Below, in pieces: positions 13,239 through 24,489 of a DNA stretch of 64,000 nucleotides; position 1 is the first letter of the stretch; the number at the start of each line of letters is the position of its first letter. The translations under genes were made by a program, and so were the position numbers. Source of the stretch: Dreissena polymorpha (lineage: Eukaryota > Mollusca > Bivalvia > Myida > Dreissenidae); NCBI RefSeq assembly GCF_020536995.1, contig NC_068358.1, forward strand, positions 52,816,196-52,880,195. The letters are read 5' to 3'. The notes beneath the pieces were generated by a model, which was not told where the DNA came from, ran no database searches, and saw only the letters and a program-made list of their open reading frames with translations.

Positions 13239-14276
13239 ATGGGTATTTCGGTGCATCAATGGCGTTCAAAAATCGGAACATTTAGCCAGCCTGTCAAATG
13301 TAAACAAACATTGCAGATATTAAAACCAATGGGACTTTCTTTGGCAATTAAGGCTGTGTTATTTTATTTGCTGTTAGCGCAGTGCGTCGAATCAAACCCA
13401 GGCCCTCCCAAAGCAGGTCGTAACAGCGGCACAATACGCGGACGCAGCGACGCACCCGCGTCTTCGTCATTCGGACAGGAAGCAGACGTCCCAGCATCGT
13501 TGACACGGCCGTCACGCGCTTGTTCATCAGGGCGGTCGACCAGCCAGATATCTATTACAGACATGTAACACTTCCGGGACCCAAGGGCGATCTCGGAAAC
13601 GGACACAGGAGATACCGTCACCGACGGCGTTGAACAACTAGATTGCCAAAATCTTGACTTTGGTCTTATTCTTCTGGAAATACGCAAGGACGTAAAAGGA
13701 ATACACACAAAATTTGATATCATGGAACATACAGTAAATCAACTTAAAGAAGATAACGAAGAGCTGAAAAAACAAAATAAAAATCTCGTGCAAACAGTCA
13801 ATGACCTATCAGAACGTCTGAAGCATTTTGAATCTGTCTCTGAAATTAGTCAAAACAAACATGAAAAAATTGAAACCCAAATGAAACGAAACAACGTTTC
13901 ATAATGTTCCCGATCAGCAAAATGAAACGAGACCGATGTTAATTGACACTATAAAACATCTTCTAACGGAGAAATTTAGCATTAATTGTGATTCAATTCT
14001 GATCGACGACGTTTTCCGCCTACCGTCGCGAGCCGGCAACAGGTCGATTCTTGTTCGATTCGCCCTTCTGCACGATCGGGACCGCATTCTGACGGCATTC
14101 CGGGGGAAGAGGAAGAAAGGCGATCCCGGATTCCGAATAGGAGAAGATCTTCCTCCGAGAATCGGAAGGGCTAGATCGGGGTTATTTCCTCTATTTCAGC
14201 AGTGTATCGCCGAGAATAAGCGTGTACATTTCAAGTTCGACAAACTTATAGATGAAAATACAACTTACGCATACGA
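13239..14276 (+). mobile_element. LINE ORF1 remnant with 2A-like motif
   Basis: The frame opens at 13239. A hydrophobic stretch is followed by AQCVESNPGPP (VESNPGP at 13386-13406), close to the 2A consensus D(V/I)ExNPGP but with Cys in place of Asp. The same frame continues past one stop (13566-13568) into a Glu/Lys/Asn-rich coiled coil (13722-13904). After a small frame change near 13900, a segment (13936-14276) with 'LPSRAGNRSILVRF', 'DRDRILTAFRGKRKK' and 'IGEDLPPRI' fits the RRM-like domain of L1-type ORF1 proteins. 2A-like sequences are known at the N-terminus of some LINE proteins. No endonuclease or reverse transcriptase ORF follows, so this is a truncated, non-mobile fragment. Confidence 0.75.
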
Positions 14277-14277
14277 C

Positions 14278-15380
14278 CAATCTCTTGCACGACGGTTACA
14301 TTACATTCACCTCTGTGTTGGGCTCAGAACGGACTATTGTTATGAAAGCGTCTCATTCATGTCATGATCATACCAAGCGTTCATCATTGAGGCTACAGTA
14401 TACTAACAATCTCTTGCACGACGGTTACATTGCATTCACTGCATTAAAGAAAACCATCTCATACCATGATATCTTATATCAGTCTTAATTCATTATTATA
14501 AAATTGATATGGTTTTTTTTATGTTAAGAAACCAACATACATACACACGTCGAAGCAATTCCTAACGTCACTCAATAAACATTATGTTCAATTGTTTACA
14601 TGTGTAAAGTGTGTGGAATGATTCCATCTGCGTAAATGGGCAATAAAATAGTTCCAAAGAGTTGCATTAAAACTCGCAAGTTTTGCACGATTTATCGTAC
14701 ATTTAAAAGTCATATTTCTTAATTTAATGCATGCGATCTTAAATATCCAATCAAATATACATTGAATGCGTTTGTTCGGTTTTAGCTATTTTATAGACAA
14801 AATGGCGTGCTGAGCCTTTCGCAGAGTTGTATCAATCTTCTGCACGACGGTTACATTACATTGACCTCTGTGTTGGGCTCAGAACGGACTATTGTTATGA
14901 AAGCGTCTCATTTATGTCATGATCATTCCAAGCGTTCATCATTGAGGTTACAGAATACTAAACAATCTCTTGCACGACGGTTACATTGCATTCACTGCAT
15001 TAAAGAAAACCATCTCATACCATGATATCTTATGTCAGTCTTAATTCATTATTATAAAATTGATATGTTTTTTTATGTTAAGAAACCAACATACATACAC
15101 ACGTCGAAGCAATTCCTCACGTCACTCAAAAAAATATGTTCAATTGTTTACAGTTGTGAAGTGCGTGGAATGATTCCATCTGCGTAAATGGGCAATAAAT
15201 TAGTTCAAAAGAGTTGCATTAAAACTCGCAAGTTTTTGCACGATTTATCGTACATTTAAAAGTCATATTTCTTAATTTAATGCATGCGATCTTAAATATC
15301 CAATCAAATATACGTTGAATGCGTTTGTTCGGTTTTATCTATATTATAGACAAAATGGAGGGCTGAGCCTTTCGCAGAGT
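14278..15380. repeat. Two tandem copies of a ~555-bp unit
   Basis: 'gcacgacggttacattacat' at 14287 recurs at 14842. The copies then run in parallel through 'tgttgggctcagaacggac', 'aatgattccatctgcgtaaa' and 'gctgagcctttcgcagagtt'. A shorter internal repeat, 'cttgcacgacggttacatt', also occurs at about 14413 and 14968. The array begins exactly where LINE ORF1 similarity ends. Confidence 0.9.
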
Positions 15381-15467
15381 TGTATGTGAGAGCAAGGAAC
15401 GACAACTCTGCGTGGAGATTGGAGTTGTATGTGAGAGCAAGGAACGACAACTCTGCGTGGAGATTGG
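15378..15467. repeat. 45-bp direct repeat, two copies
   Basis: Two identical 45-bp units start 'agttgtatgtgagagcaagg' and contain 'gaacgacaactctgcgtgg'. The inner motif matches one near 1957. Confidence 0.9.
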
Positions 15468-15479
15468 AGATTGACTGAC

Positions 15480-16080
15480 AGTATTTTTCATAAATTTCAT
15501 AACTAAAATAATTTGTAAACAACACCGCCCATTAATGGTTACAACCCAATAGATATATATGGTTACATATAATACTAAACAATCGAGTCACGCATAGCTA
15601 TATTCCCTACATTAATCAAAGATATTTCAATACACAATTATGTGTGGATCGTTGCATTAGTCAACCTATTTCACGGAACGTTTTAAATTAAGACAGCTGT
15701 TCTGATTTTATCTTTATCAGATATTGAGAGTGTACGGATATGTTTTCAATACCACCGGTAAATCACTTAAATATCATCAAGTAAGTGACTAAAGTAAAAC
15801 ATTGTGCTAAAACGGGTTTCCTTCGACTTGAAAACGCAAAAAAGCATTAATAGTTGATCTTGATTTTTGACGAGTTCTTTCTTGCTTTGTACATGACATA
15901 TATGTGGTATTGCCTAGATCGAACCGGCTTAGAATGCCCTTTAAGAGATGCATGGTTATGGCAGTCTCTAAGTGTAAAATGTTGAATTTATTTTGGCTAA
16001 AAGTTGTCACTATAGGCCAAACATTTAATTATATATGGAACATTTACTTGTTAAAAAGTGCTACTTTTTTTATATACAAA
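15480..16080. other. No gene seen
   Basis: AT-rich sequence private to unit 1, without a supported exon. Confidence 0.4.
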
Positions 16081-16084
16081 CCGT

Positions 16085-16560
16085 GACGTCATACGTCATT
16101 GCCATTTTGTGAACGGATGCGTAAGTACACTTCTCCATCTGCATACACTAGCTCGCGGAAGCGTACAATTATTCCTAAACAAATAATGTCTTGTTTGTTT
16201 TGTAAATAATGCTTTAAAAATGATAACACTAATGTTGCGTAAACTTCAAAAATACTAGAAACAATGTGTGTAAAATGTACGTGCAAACAATACGTTAACT
16301 TCCGCTGCCATGTAGGTTATACTTTCGCTTCAAATACGTACGCAAGCATATACATTTTGGGGAAAAAACGTATGTGTATTCATCAAATCCGGCGAATAAG
16401 CAATCCCAAATTGAATGTAATGGTGCACAGAGTGAGTATATGAGCATTGAGAAGTCAAACTCATAAATAGTTGTGTGCGTTTGTATACTATAGTGGAAGC
16501 GTTTCTTGCAATTGCAAAGTTATATGCAATTAGCTAGTGATAGATGAATATGCTGCTGTC
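16085..16560. repeat. Dispersed ~450-bp repeat ('gtgacgtca' family)
   Basis: Begins near 'gtgacgtcatacgtc' and contains 'gtacacttctcc', 'catacacta', 'atgtcttgtttgttttgtaa' and 'attcatcaaatccggcgaa'. Related copies lie at about 32395-32790, 39925-40330 (inside an intron of the unit-2 cysteine-rich gene) and partially at 21480-21620. Function unknown. Confidence 0.6.
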
Positions 16561-17571
16561 ATTGGATCCTTACAACCATCCAGGTAGTGCTTAAAACAAT
16601 CAACTACATTATTTTATAGTACAAATTGACTAAATATATTAGATATTCACATTATTCCGGTTAAGCGATGTATAATCTTTATACTCTTTACAAACCGTGT
16701 CAAAGTCAGGGGGAGGGGTCACCTTGGCTGAACTAAAACACTGATAACAAACTACACAGCATAGTAACTATTGAAAAAGAAAAGTCCAAATCCGCGTTAA
16801 AAAGGTTGCTTGTTGTTTTAAATTAGATTATAGTATATAGTTCATAATCTTCAACGACTTTGTTCTATGCGAACAACATTCATTAGTGTTTTATTAAATA
16901 GTCTTTAATACACAAACTGAGCAATGTAATGCCATGAAATGAACAATAGTTATTTATTTGTAGATTTTTGAATAAAATTAATACACGTGGTAATTATAAT
17001 GCTATTGTCCGTCATGATACAATGATAAAATATTAAATATATGGACCAATATACAAAGCAAATCATATTCATTTACATAACACGCTCTTACCTCCGAGCA
17101 AACAAAATGATGTGATCTAAATATGTCACAGACAGGTTGCTGTGACATCGATCGCACTGCTTGATCCAGAATCGACAACTCAAGAACTTGTGTCTTGAGA
17201 CAAATAAGAAAATGTGTATAGAAAACAGTTTTCATGAATTAATTGTCTTCATATCAGCTTCTGCAATAAACTTTTCATTAAAACACCGGGCAATCTTAAA
17301 TTCTTAGTGCATCTTCAAAAGTCAACTATTGCTCAGAGCTGATTTGTGCTTGTACCGCGTCACGGGATATCGGAATCGGAAAAAAATATCAGAGAATATC
17401 TGATTTAAATTATTAAATACAAACTTTCCAATCGATGTTTATTCAATTATATCTCATGCCGTTGCAACAATCGTAACGTACCGTAAAGCATAAAGTCAGT
17501 TTCACTTTAAACCCCATTTGAATTTGAAAACCAGTACATGATTATTCTACGAAAGCAATGACTTCACACAC

Positions 17572-19030
17572 TAGTTCTACAACGTTCACTGTAGTTCTAC
17601 AACGCTCATTGTAGTTCTACAACGCTCACTGTAGTTCTACAACACTCACTGTAGTTCTACAACGCTCACAGAAGTTCTACAACACTCACTGTGGTTCTAC
17701 AACGCTCACTGTAGTTCTACAACGCTCACTGTAATTCTACAACACTCACTGTAGTTCTACAATGCTCACAGTAGTTCTACCACACTCACTGTAGTTCTAC
17801 AACGCTCATTGTAATTCTACAACACAAACTGTAGTTCTACAACGCTCGCTTTAGTTCTATAACGCACATGTTCTACAACGCTCACAGTAGTTCTACAACG
17901 CTCACTGTAGTTCTACAACGCTCACTGTAGTTCTACAACGCTCACTGTAATTCTACAACACTCACTGTAGTTCTACAACGCTCACTGTAGTTCTACAACA
18001 CTCATTGTAGTTCTTCAACGCTCACTTTAGTTCTACAACGCTCACTGTAGTTCAACAATGCATACTATATTTCTACAACACTCACTGTAGTTCGTCAACA
18101 CTCACTGTAGTTCTACAACACTCACTGTAGTTCTACAACACTCACTGTAATTCTACAAGCACTCACTGTAGTTCTACAACACTCACTGCAGTTCTACAAC
18201 GCTCACAGTAGTTCCACAACACTCACTGTAGTTCTACAACGCTCACTGTAGTTCTACAACGCTCACTGTAATTCTACAACACTCACTGTAGTTCTACAAC
18301 GCTCACTGTAGTTCTACAACACTCACTGTAGTTCTACAACGCTCGCTGTAGTTCTACAACGCTCACTGTAGTTCAACAATGCATTCTTTATTTCTACAAC
18401 ACTCACTGTAGTTATTCAACACTCACTGTAGTTCTACAACGCTCACTGTAGTTCCTACAACGCTCACTGTAGTTCTACAACAATCACTGTAGTTCTACAA
18501 CGCTCACAGTAGCTCTTCAACTACTCACTGTAGTTCTACAATGCTCACTGTAGTTCTACAACGCTCACAGTAGTTCTATAACACTCACTGTAGTTCTACA
18601 ACGCTCACTGTAGTTCTACAACGCTCACTGTAATTCTACAACACTCACTGTAGTTCTACAACGCCTACTGTAGTTCTACAACACTCACTGTAGTTCTACA
18701 ACGCTTACTGTAGTTCTACAACGCTCACTGTTGTTCAACAATGCATTCTATATTTCTACAACACTCACTGTTGTTCTTCAACACTCACTGTAGTTCTACA
18801 ACACTCACTGTAGTTCTACAACACTCACTGTAGTTCTACAACACTCACTGTTCTACAACACTCGCTGTAGTTCTTCAACACTCACTGTAGTTCTACAACA
18901 CTCACTGTAGTTCTACAACACTCACTGTAGTTCTACAAAACTCACTGTAGTTCTACAACACTCACTGTAGTTGTACAACATTCTCTGTAGTTCTACAACA
19001 TTCACAGTAGTTCTACAACACTCCCAGTGT
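17572..19030. repeat. 20-bp minisatellite, ~73 copies, unit 1
   Basis: The consensus unit is GTAGTTCTACAACGCTCACT, with frequent CGCTC/CACTC alternation and occasional indels. Variant units containing 'caacaatgcat' followed by 'tatttctacaac' recur near 18053, 18372 and 18734, which suggests a higher-order period of about 320-360 bp. The orthologous array in unit 2 is at 33661-35655. Confidence 0.95.
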
Positions 19031-19744
19031 TATAAGCTTCATACACCCGGCTTTTTTATAGCTGTCAAGGAACATCTTGGCTTGAGTCATTACTTATTAC
19101 TAAATAATTAAGGTAATATTTATAAGCAATATGTTGATCTACTAGTATTTCTAAGCCATAACGTATACGATAGACACATCAAACATATCTTTAAGTTAAA
19201 TATTGACGAATTAAAGAAATTTTGTAAACATCTGTTAATATTTGCTTAATAAATGTTTGCACACATTAGCACCTGTAACAAATAGCGACTTTTACGGGAA
19301 AGTACCGGACAACTGATCTCAGAATGCCAAAGGTGCCCCGACAATAACAACACTACTGATAAAAGTTGATACTGACATTAATAGTCATAACATTGTCATT
19401 TATAATTGGATCTCGTTATTCAATTATCCTCAAGCACATTTAACATGACGTGTAAATAAGCTGCAGCAATAGTATGTATTACATTTAAGAATACAATATA
19501 TTCATGCGTACATGCAAATATTGATTTGGCATCTAATCGGAAAACATTAGTGTTCGTTGCATTTAATTAAGCAAGATAAAATAAATTATTGTTTAAACAA
19601 ATATACATATGAAACATAACAATACTAAGATTATAACAGAATTACGTGTATATAAGAACTTAAGTTAATATTAAGTTCAGTTTTTTTTTATTAATTTATA
19701 TAATAACATCGATTAATATAAATATGTGACATCTGTAGTTTCTG

Positions 19745-19945
19745 TCTGGGAAGACTGCGCTTCATGCATGTGCGTAAAATGTCGTCCCAGATAAACATAA
19801 TTATGCAGTCCGCACAGGCTTATCAGGGACGAATCTTTCCGCTTTATGAAATTAATTGTTTAAATAACGTCTTTTCTAAACAAAAATCCAGTTTAGGCGG
19901 AAAGTGACGTCCCAGATAAATATGTGTAGACTGCACATGGTAATA
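19745..19945. repeat. Diverged palindromic MITE copy
   Basis: Contains 'catgtgcgtaaaatgtcgtc', 'cgcacaggcttatcagggac' and 'aggcggaaagtgacgtccc', a diverged form of the element intact at 44138-44390. The duplicate lies at 36890-37060, so this insertion predates the segmental duplication. Confidence 0.7.
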
Positions 19946-20120
19946 TGGCGCGACACGTTACGCCCATGAATTAAACACCATTTTTACCGAGCGATACACA
20001 AAATGATATAGAAAGCTAAATCTGAGGACCATCTGTTCCAGCTTATTTCGCTCTGCTAGAGTTCCGATTCATCGGGGATGTTTAGAGATGACCTTTGGAA
20101 CAGACTGCTTGTTGGCATGT

Positions 20121-23100
20121 TTAATAATCTGAAGCAAACATAAGTGTCACATATGTACACTCGGCTTTTTGTTCATATGAAATGTATTTTATAAAGTAAA
20201 CGTGCAAAGGAAATAGGTGTGCACTTTCTGAAAAGATGGTCAATATGGTATTTTTTAGATCTTAGCGTTTCGTCAACAAACGCCATGCTAGTATAAAAAC
20301 ACTTCCCATTAACTTGTTAACATATTCTTCAATTACGAGTTATCAATAAGTCACGTGCTTTAAATCACTATGGCCATGGAATGTGGAAACTATTGAAAAG
20401 AAAGTAATGTACGAGTACACCCTAATTAAAGTTATGATATCAGCATGATATAACGGAATAAACAGCAAACCTCCGAACAGTGGACAGCACACTCCAAGGG
20501 CCGCAGAATTATTGACCGGCTTTACGCAGCGTTCCAGCTTGCCGCACTCACGGGCGCTGCGGCAGGCTACCGTGGGAAGTGGACGATTGCGGCCGCACGT
20601 GAGGCAGCAGACGCCGACAGAGCCTCCCGTTCTCTGACAGTCGTCCGTCGGCGACGGACAAGGTGCCGGGATGAAACCGCCACACATTGCCGGCGTCTTC
20701 CCGTCCTTGGCAACCGACGGGGCGACACATTCTTGAAGCAATAAAGAGATTGGTTAAGCCATAGTATGTTTTTTGGGGGAATTTGCTTTTATAAACATTC
20801 ATAATGGACACATGTTCGTTGAAATTCTAAAGAATGTAATTACATGCAGACGTAAACAAGATATTGTGAACTGCACGTGTCCGTATGAAAATTAAAATCA
20901 AAGTCGTTAGATTTATGAACGTGTAAGCTTTCTATAGACAGCTATTTTGACAGCATTATCAATGTTTAACCGTGAATTCTTACTTCCCGGTGTTGGTCTT
21001 GGACAACACACTCCCAGCGCGCCTGCGTTATTCACCGGTTTCACGCACTGCTCTCGCGAGTTGCACTGGGCGGAACTCTTGCACGCGACCTTTGGAGGAG
21101 GAGCGTCACTACCGCAGCCGACACAGCAGTAACCGAAGTCAGATCCGGGCTCTGTCGGGCAGCTATCTGTAGGCGATGGACAGAGGGCCCCGACGAATCC
21201 CCCGCATATGGCGGGCGTTACACCATCGCTGTTCAGCGAAGGGGCTAGACATTCTTTAAATATAATATACCATCTTGCTTAATGTGTAACATTCTTCATA
21301 AACATAATTTTGACTAAGTTTTGTATCATTTTAGAAATTCAAACGTTTGCTTTGTTAACTTAAGCAAATACATCCTTTTTCACAAGACCAATCGAAGTAG
21401 GAAACCTTATTTTTATTCGTCATCGACGAACACAACCATTAATTATTAGCATATCCACGTGCTTAATTAATTTACAGTTTAAAGGGTAAACAGATATATG
21501 TATTCAAATATTAACATTTGAGATGAGTGCGTTTGTGTGTTCATCCAATCCGGAGGACTTGCATTTTAAACTTAAATGATGTGAATAACGAGTGAATGTA
21601 CAAAAATACGCTCAAATTTTAAGTAGAAAGTTCTAATGCACAAGTAGATAAACTAGTGCTTACAATCATGCACAGCGCATACGCACACATGTTCGTTGAG
21701 AAACGAAACTTTCAGATACAGTGATTTTTCATAGGTTCTTACTTTCTAGTTTCGGGGTAGGGCAGCACACTCCCAACTGGTTGGCGTTGTTCACGGGTTT
21801 CACGCACTGCTCCCGCGGACCGCACTCACTGGGACTCTTGCATGCGACCTTTGGCGGCGGGGCTTCACTGCCGCAGCCGACACAGCAGTAGCCGAAGTCA
21901 GATCCGGGCTCGAACGGGCAGGTGTCGGTAGTTGACGGACATGGAGCGCCGGCGAATCCTCCACATATAGCAATCGATGTTCCGTCAGCGGTTACCGATG
22001 GAGCAATACAAGCTAAAATATCGAGGGCGTTCGAGTTATTAACTTTTGAAGTAGTCCATATATTTGTTTTGACATTAAACAAGCTTGTACAATTGTTACG
22101 GTATGATTTTAAATTAAGGATAACTAAAATGTGTACTTGAATATGTATTATTTATCATTAACACTTGACCAGATATATCAATTAATACTTTATAGTTTGC
22201 ATATTTGTATTCAATGATGTATCAATTCTTCAATCGCCATTTTTATCAGGTTCTTTCATTTGAAAAACAAATTCCCATACTCTCTTGTTCTTTGGGACAG
22301 CAAAGGCCAGTAGCCGAAGCATTGTTCGCAGGTTTGACGCATTTCTCATTAGTGCCGCAGTGCGAGGAAACCATGCACCTCGCCGTGGGGGCGGGGCGTT
22401 TGGACCGCATCCAACGCAGCAAAAACCGAAGTCCGCCCCCGGGAAGAACGGACATGTGTCGGTGTCCGACGGGCATTTGGCACCGGCAAAACCCCCGCAG
22501 ATAGCCGGCGACACACCATCGGAATTTACCGATATAACAAGACAGCCTTTAAGTATTTAGAATCTGATATAAATGTTCGCTTATTGGAAATAAATAAAAA
22601 TTATACAATTATCATGAATATGAAAACATCATTGAATAGTAAGAGAAGTGTCATGTTGTATGGGTATTATTGAAGTAAATGCCTAACATTTCATCAGAAG
22701 AAGAACATGCAGTTCGATATGATATGGCTTGAACGTTTGTAAGAAATAATAGTATTTTATGTCATTTGCCGCAAGTAAGCTCGTCTAATACCTATACATT
22801 TAAGTAACTATTTTAAAGTATACGAATACATGTATGTATTGATTTACCTTTGCCGCCAGCGTTTATCGAAGTTCCACCCTCAGCAACTTTAATACAAAGA
22901 AACACTACGTGACTCCGATGTACATACATAGCTAGTTTGAAGTTAAAGTTAGAAATGTTCAGTAGTTAACTTGATGAATATCATTAAAACAACGAATGTT
23001 ATACTTGGCTAGGTTGTAAAAAAAATGACGCCTCTGCTTATACGTTTATTATGCCAGAATTGAAAATCAAATTTGAATATGTTTAATGCTGCTTTTGTTA

Positions 23101-23310
23101 GAAAATAACAGCTTGTCGTATAAAGATAAATTTTATATTATTTTATGTGATGTATATGCTGATATTGTTTATTTTAAATACATCCCGTGTGATAGTTATA
23201 ACATATATACCTTATTGCAACATAAGTTGTATGTTCTTTACATATGTATAATTCTCCAAAATGCAAATACCTGCTAGAATAAAGCACGTGACTACACACA
23301 GAGAGTCCAT
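20121..23310 (-). CDS. Secreted cysteine-rich four-module protein, unit 1 (frameshifted)
   Basis: Seven exons are inferred from splice sites and phases: 23271-23310 (signal peptide MDSLCVVTCFILA), 22848-22886, 22281-22546, 21743-22012, 20984-21253, 20471-20731 and 20121-20128 (a Tyr codon and stop). The four large exons each code one 12-cysteine module. The last three are intact: C-x14-C-x7-C-x6-C-x10-CC-x2-C-x10-C-x5-C-x5-C-x12-CC, with 'CGGF', 'GYCCVGCG' and 'CVKPVNN' landmarks. The first module exon is 266 bases instead of the 267 in the unit-2 copy. One base is missing near 22390, and the frame is lost after 'APPP'. All internal exons are phase 1-1, so skipping this exon would give an open three-module protein. 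Family unassigned; the spacing faintly recalls WAP or lustrin-type cysteine domains. It could be a young pseudogene or a shortened gene. Confidence 0.75.
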
Positions 23311-23344
23311 CGTCCAATAAAGAAACACTGCTACTATGCATAGC

Positions 23345-23351
23345 TTTTATA
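23345..23351 (-). promoter_or_regulatory. TATA box of the unit-1 cysteine-rich gene
   Basis: TATAAAA on the minus strand, within GATATAAAAGC, about 35-41 bases upstream of the start codon at 23310. It is conserved in unit 2 at 42060-42066. Normal TATA spacing would leave a 5' UTR of only about ten bases. Confidence 0.6.
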
Positions 23352-23704
23352 TCTCGGAAATGAATCCAATTAAATTAAGCGTGCATTACATCCGTTGATT
23401 GTTGAACCATATGAAGTGCGTGACATTTGTTGAGAAAATATTAAACGTATGTACTTCTTGTTATCTACGCAACGATCATTCGGTGAAATTTGACTTTGAA
23501 AATTTTATTTTTTTTTCCAATTTACTTACCCCGTGTTAGTTCATGCTAAAATAACGAGCACTGATCACAAGGTATCGGGTTTCCTGGGGTGATTAACAAG
23601 TAGATAGAAATGCATAGCTTTTTCTGTCGGTTGTTCGTCGAAGGATTTACAATTTATTGAATGCGCTGTGCAATAATATGCTTAGATTTACCAATTCACA
23701 CATA

Positions 23705-24300
23705 CGCCTCGTTCTGGGAAAATTGAGCTTAGTGGATATGCGTAAAGTGTTGTCCCAGATAGGCCTGTGCAGTCCGCAAGGTTGATCAGGGAGGACTCTT
23801 TCCGGTTAATGGAATTGTTTGTTTAAAGGAGGTTTCTTGTTAACAAAAATCCACTGTAAGCAGAAAGTTTGTTTTGTTTTTTTTTTAATATTTTTTAAAG
23901 TATGGCCGCTCAATGGTAACGAGGTTAAACTGGACGATCGCACGAAACACGACGCCGGACATGGTGTCGCCAAAATAGCTACCCATGAGCAGTTCTTATC
24001 CTTTTTGATGATTGATACATAGGGGAGCTTACTGTAACGCGATAAATAATTGTCTAATCTTAGAGTACATTTTCCTTTGATTGTTACTTGAAAAGTTGGT
24101 TTGTGCAGTGTTTCGCCTTATGGCTTCTTTGTTGCCCGCGAAGTATTTGTGTGCGTTGGAATTCAATATGAACTCTTCAGGATGGCGAACGCATAAGATT
24201 GTTTGGGACCAACTATAATCGTTTGTACTGGCTATTGCATGTTACTTTATTTAGTATTGTTACATGCGGTATTGTTAATTATTTATAGACAGTAGTAGAC
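23705..24300. other. Diverged palindromic MITE and conserved flank, no gene called
   Basis: 23705-23880 is a decayed palindromic MITE ('gtgttgtcccagataggcct'). 24060-24300 is well conserved with 42840-43080 in unit 2. In unit 2 it is open as a short plus-strand frame ('LLCCPRSICVRWNS'), but the unit-1 version has a stop, so I do not call a gene. Confidence 0.45.
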
Positions 24301-24319
24301 CGCGATCGGAATTCAGTTT

Positions 24320-24480
24320 CTGGGAAAACCGGACTTAATGCATGAGCGTAAAGTGTAATCCCAGATTAGAATGCGCAGCCCGCACATGCAAATAAGGGAA
24401 AACACTTTCCGCCTTGACGATATTTTTGTTTAGAAGAGACTCCATAAAAACGAAAAAAAATCCACAAAAGCGGAAATTGT
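24320..24480. repeat. Palindromic MITE fragment
   Basis: 'aaaccggacttaatgcatga', 'gtaatcccagattagaatgc' and 'aagagactccataaaaacga' are diverged parts of the element at 44138-44390. The same fragment is at 46790-46930. Confidence 0.65.
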
Positions 24481-24489
24481 CATTTCGTA

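Noticed and set aside
17572-19030. CRISPR-like array of short repeats
   Set aside because: There are no unique spacers between units; it is a 20-bp tandem minisatellite in a eukaryote.
20947-21172. Plus-strand frames opposite the cysteine-rich module exons
   Set aside because: Antisense shadows of GC-rich coding exons; the minus frames carry the conserved cysteines and splice sites.
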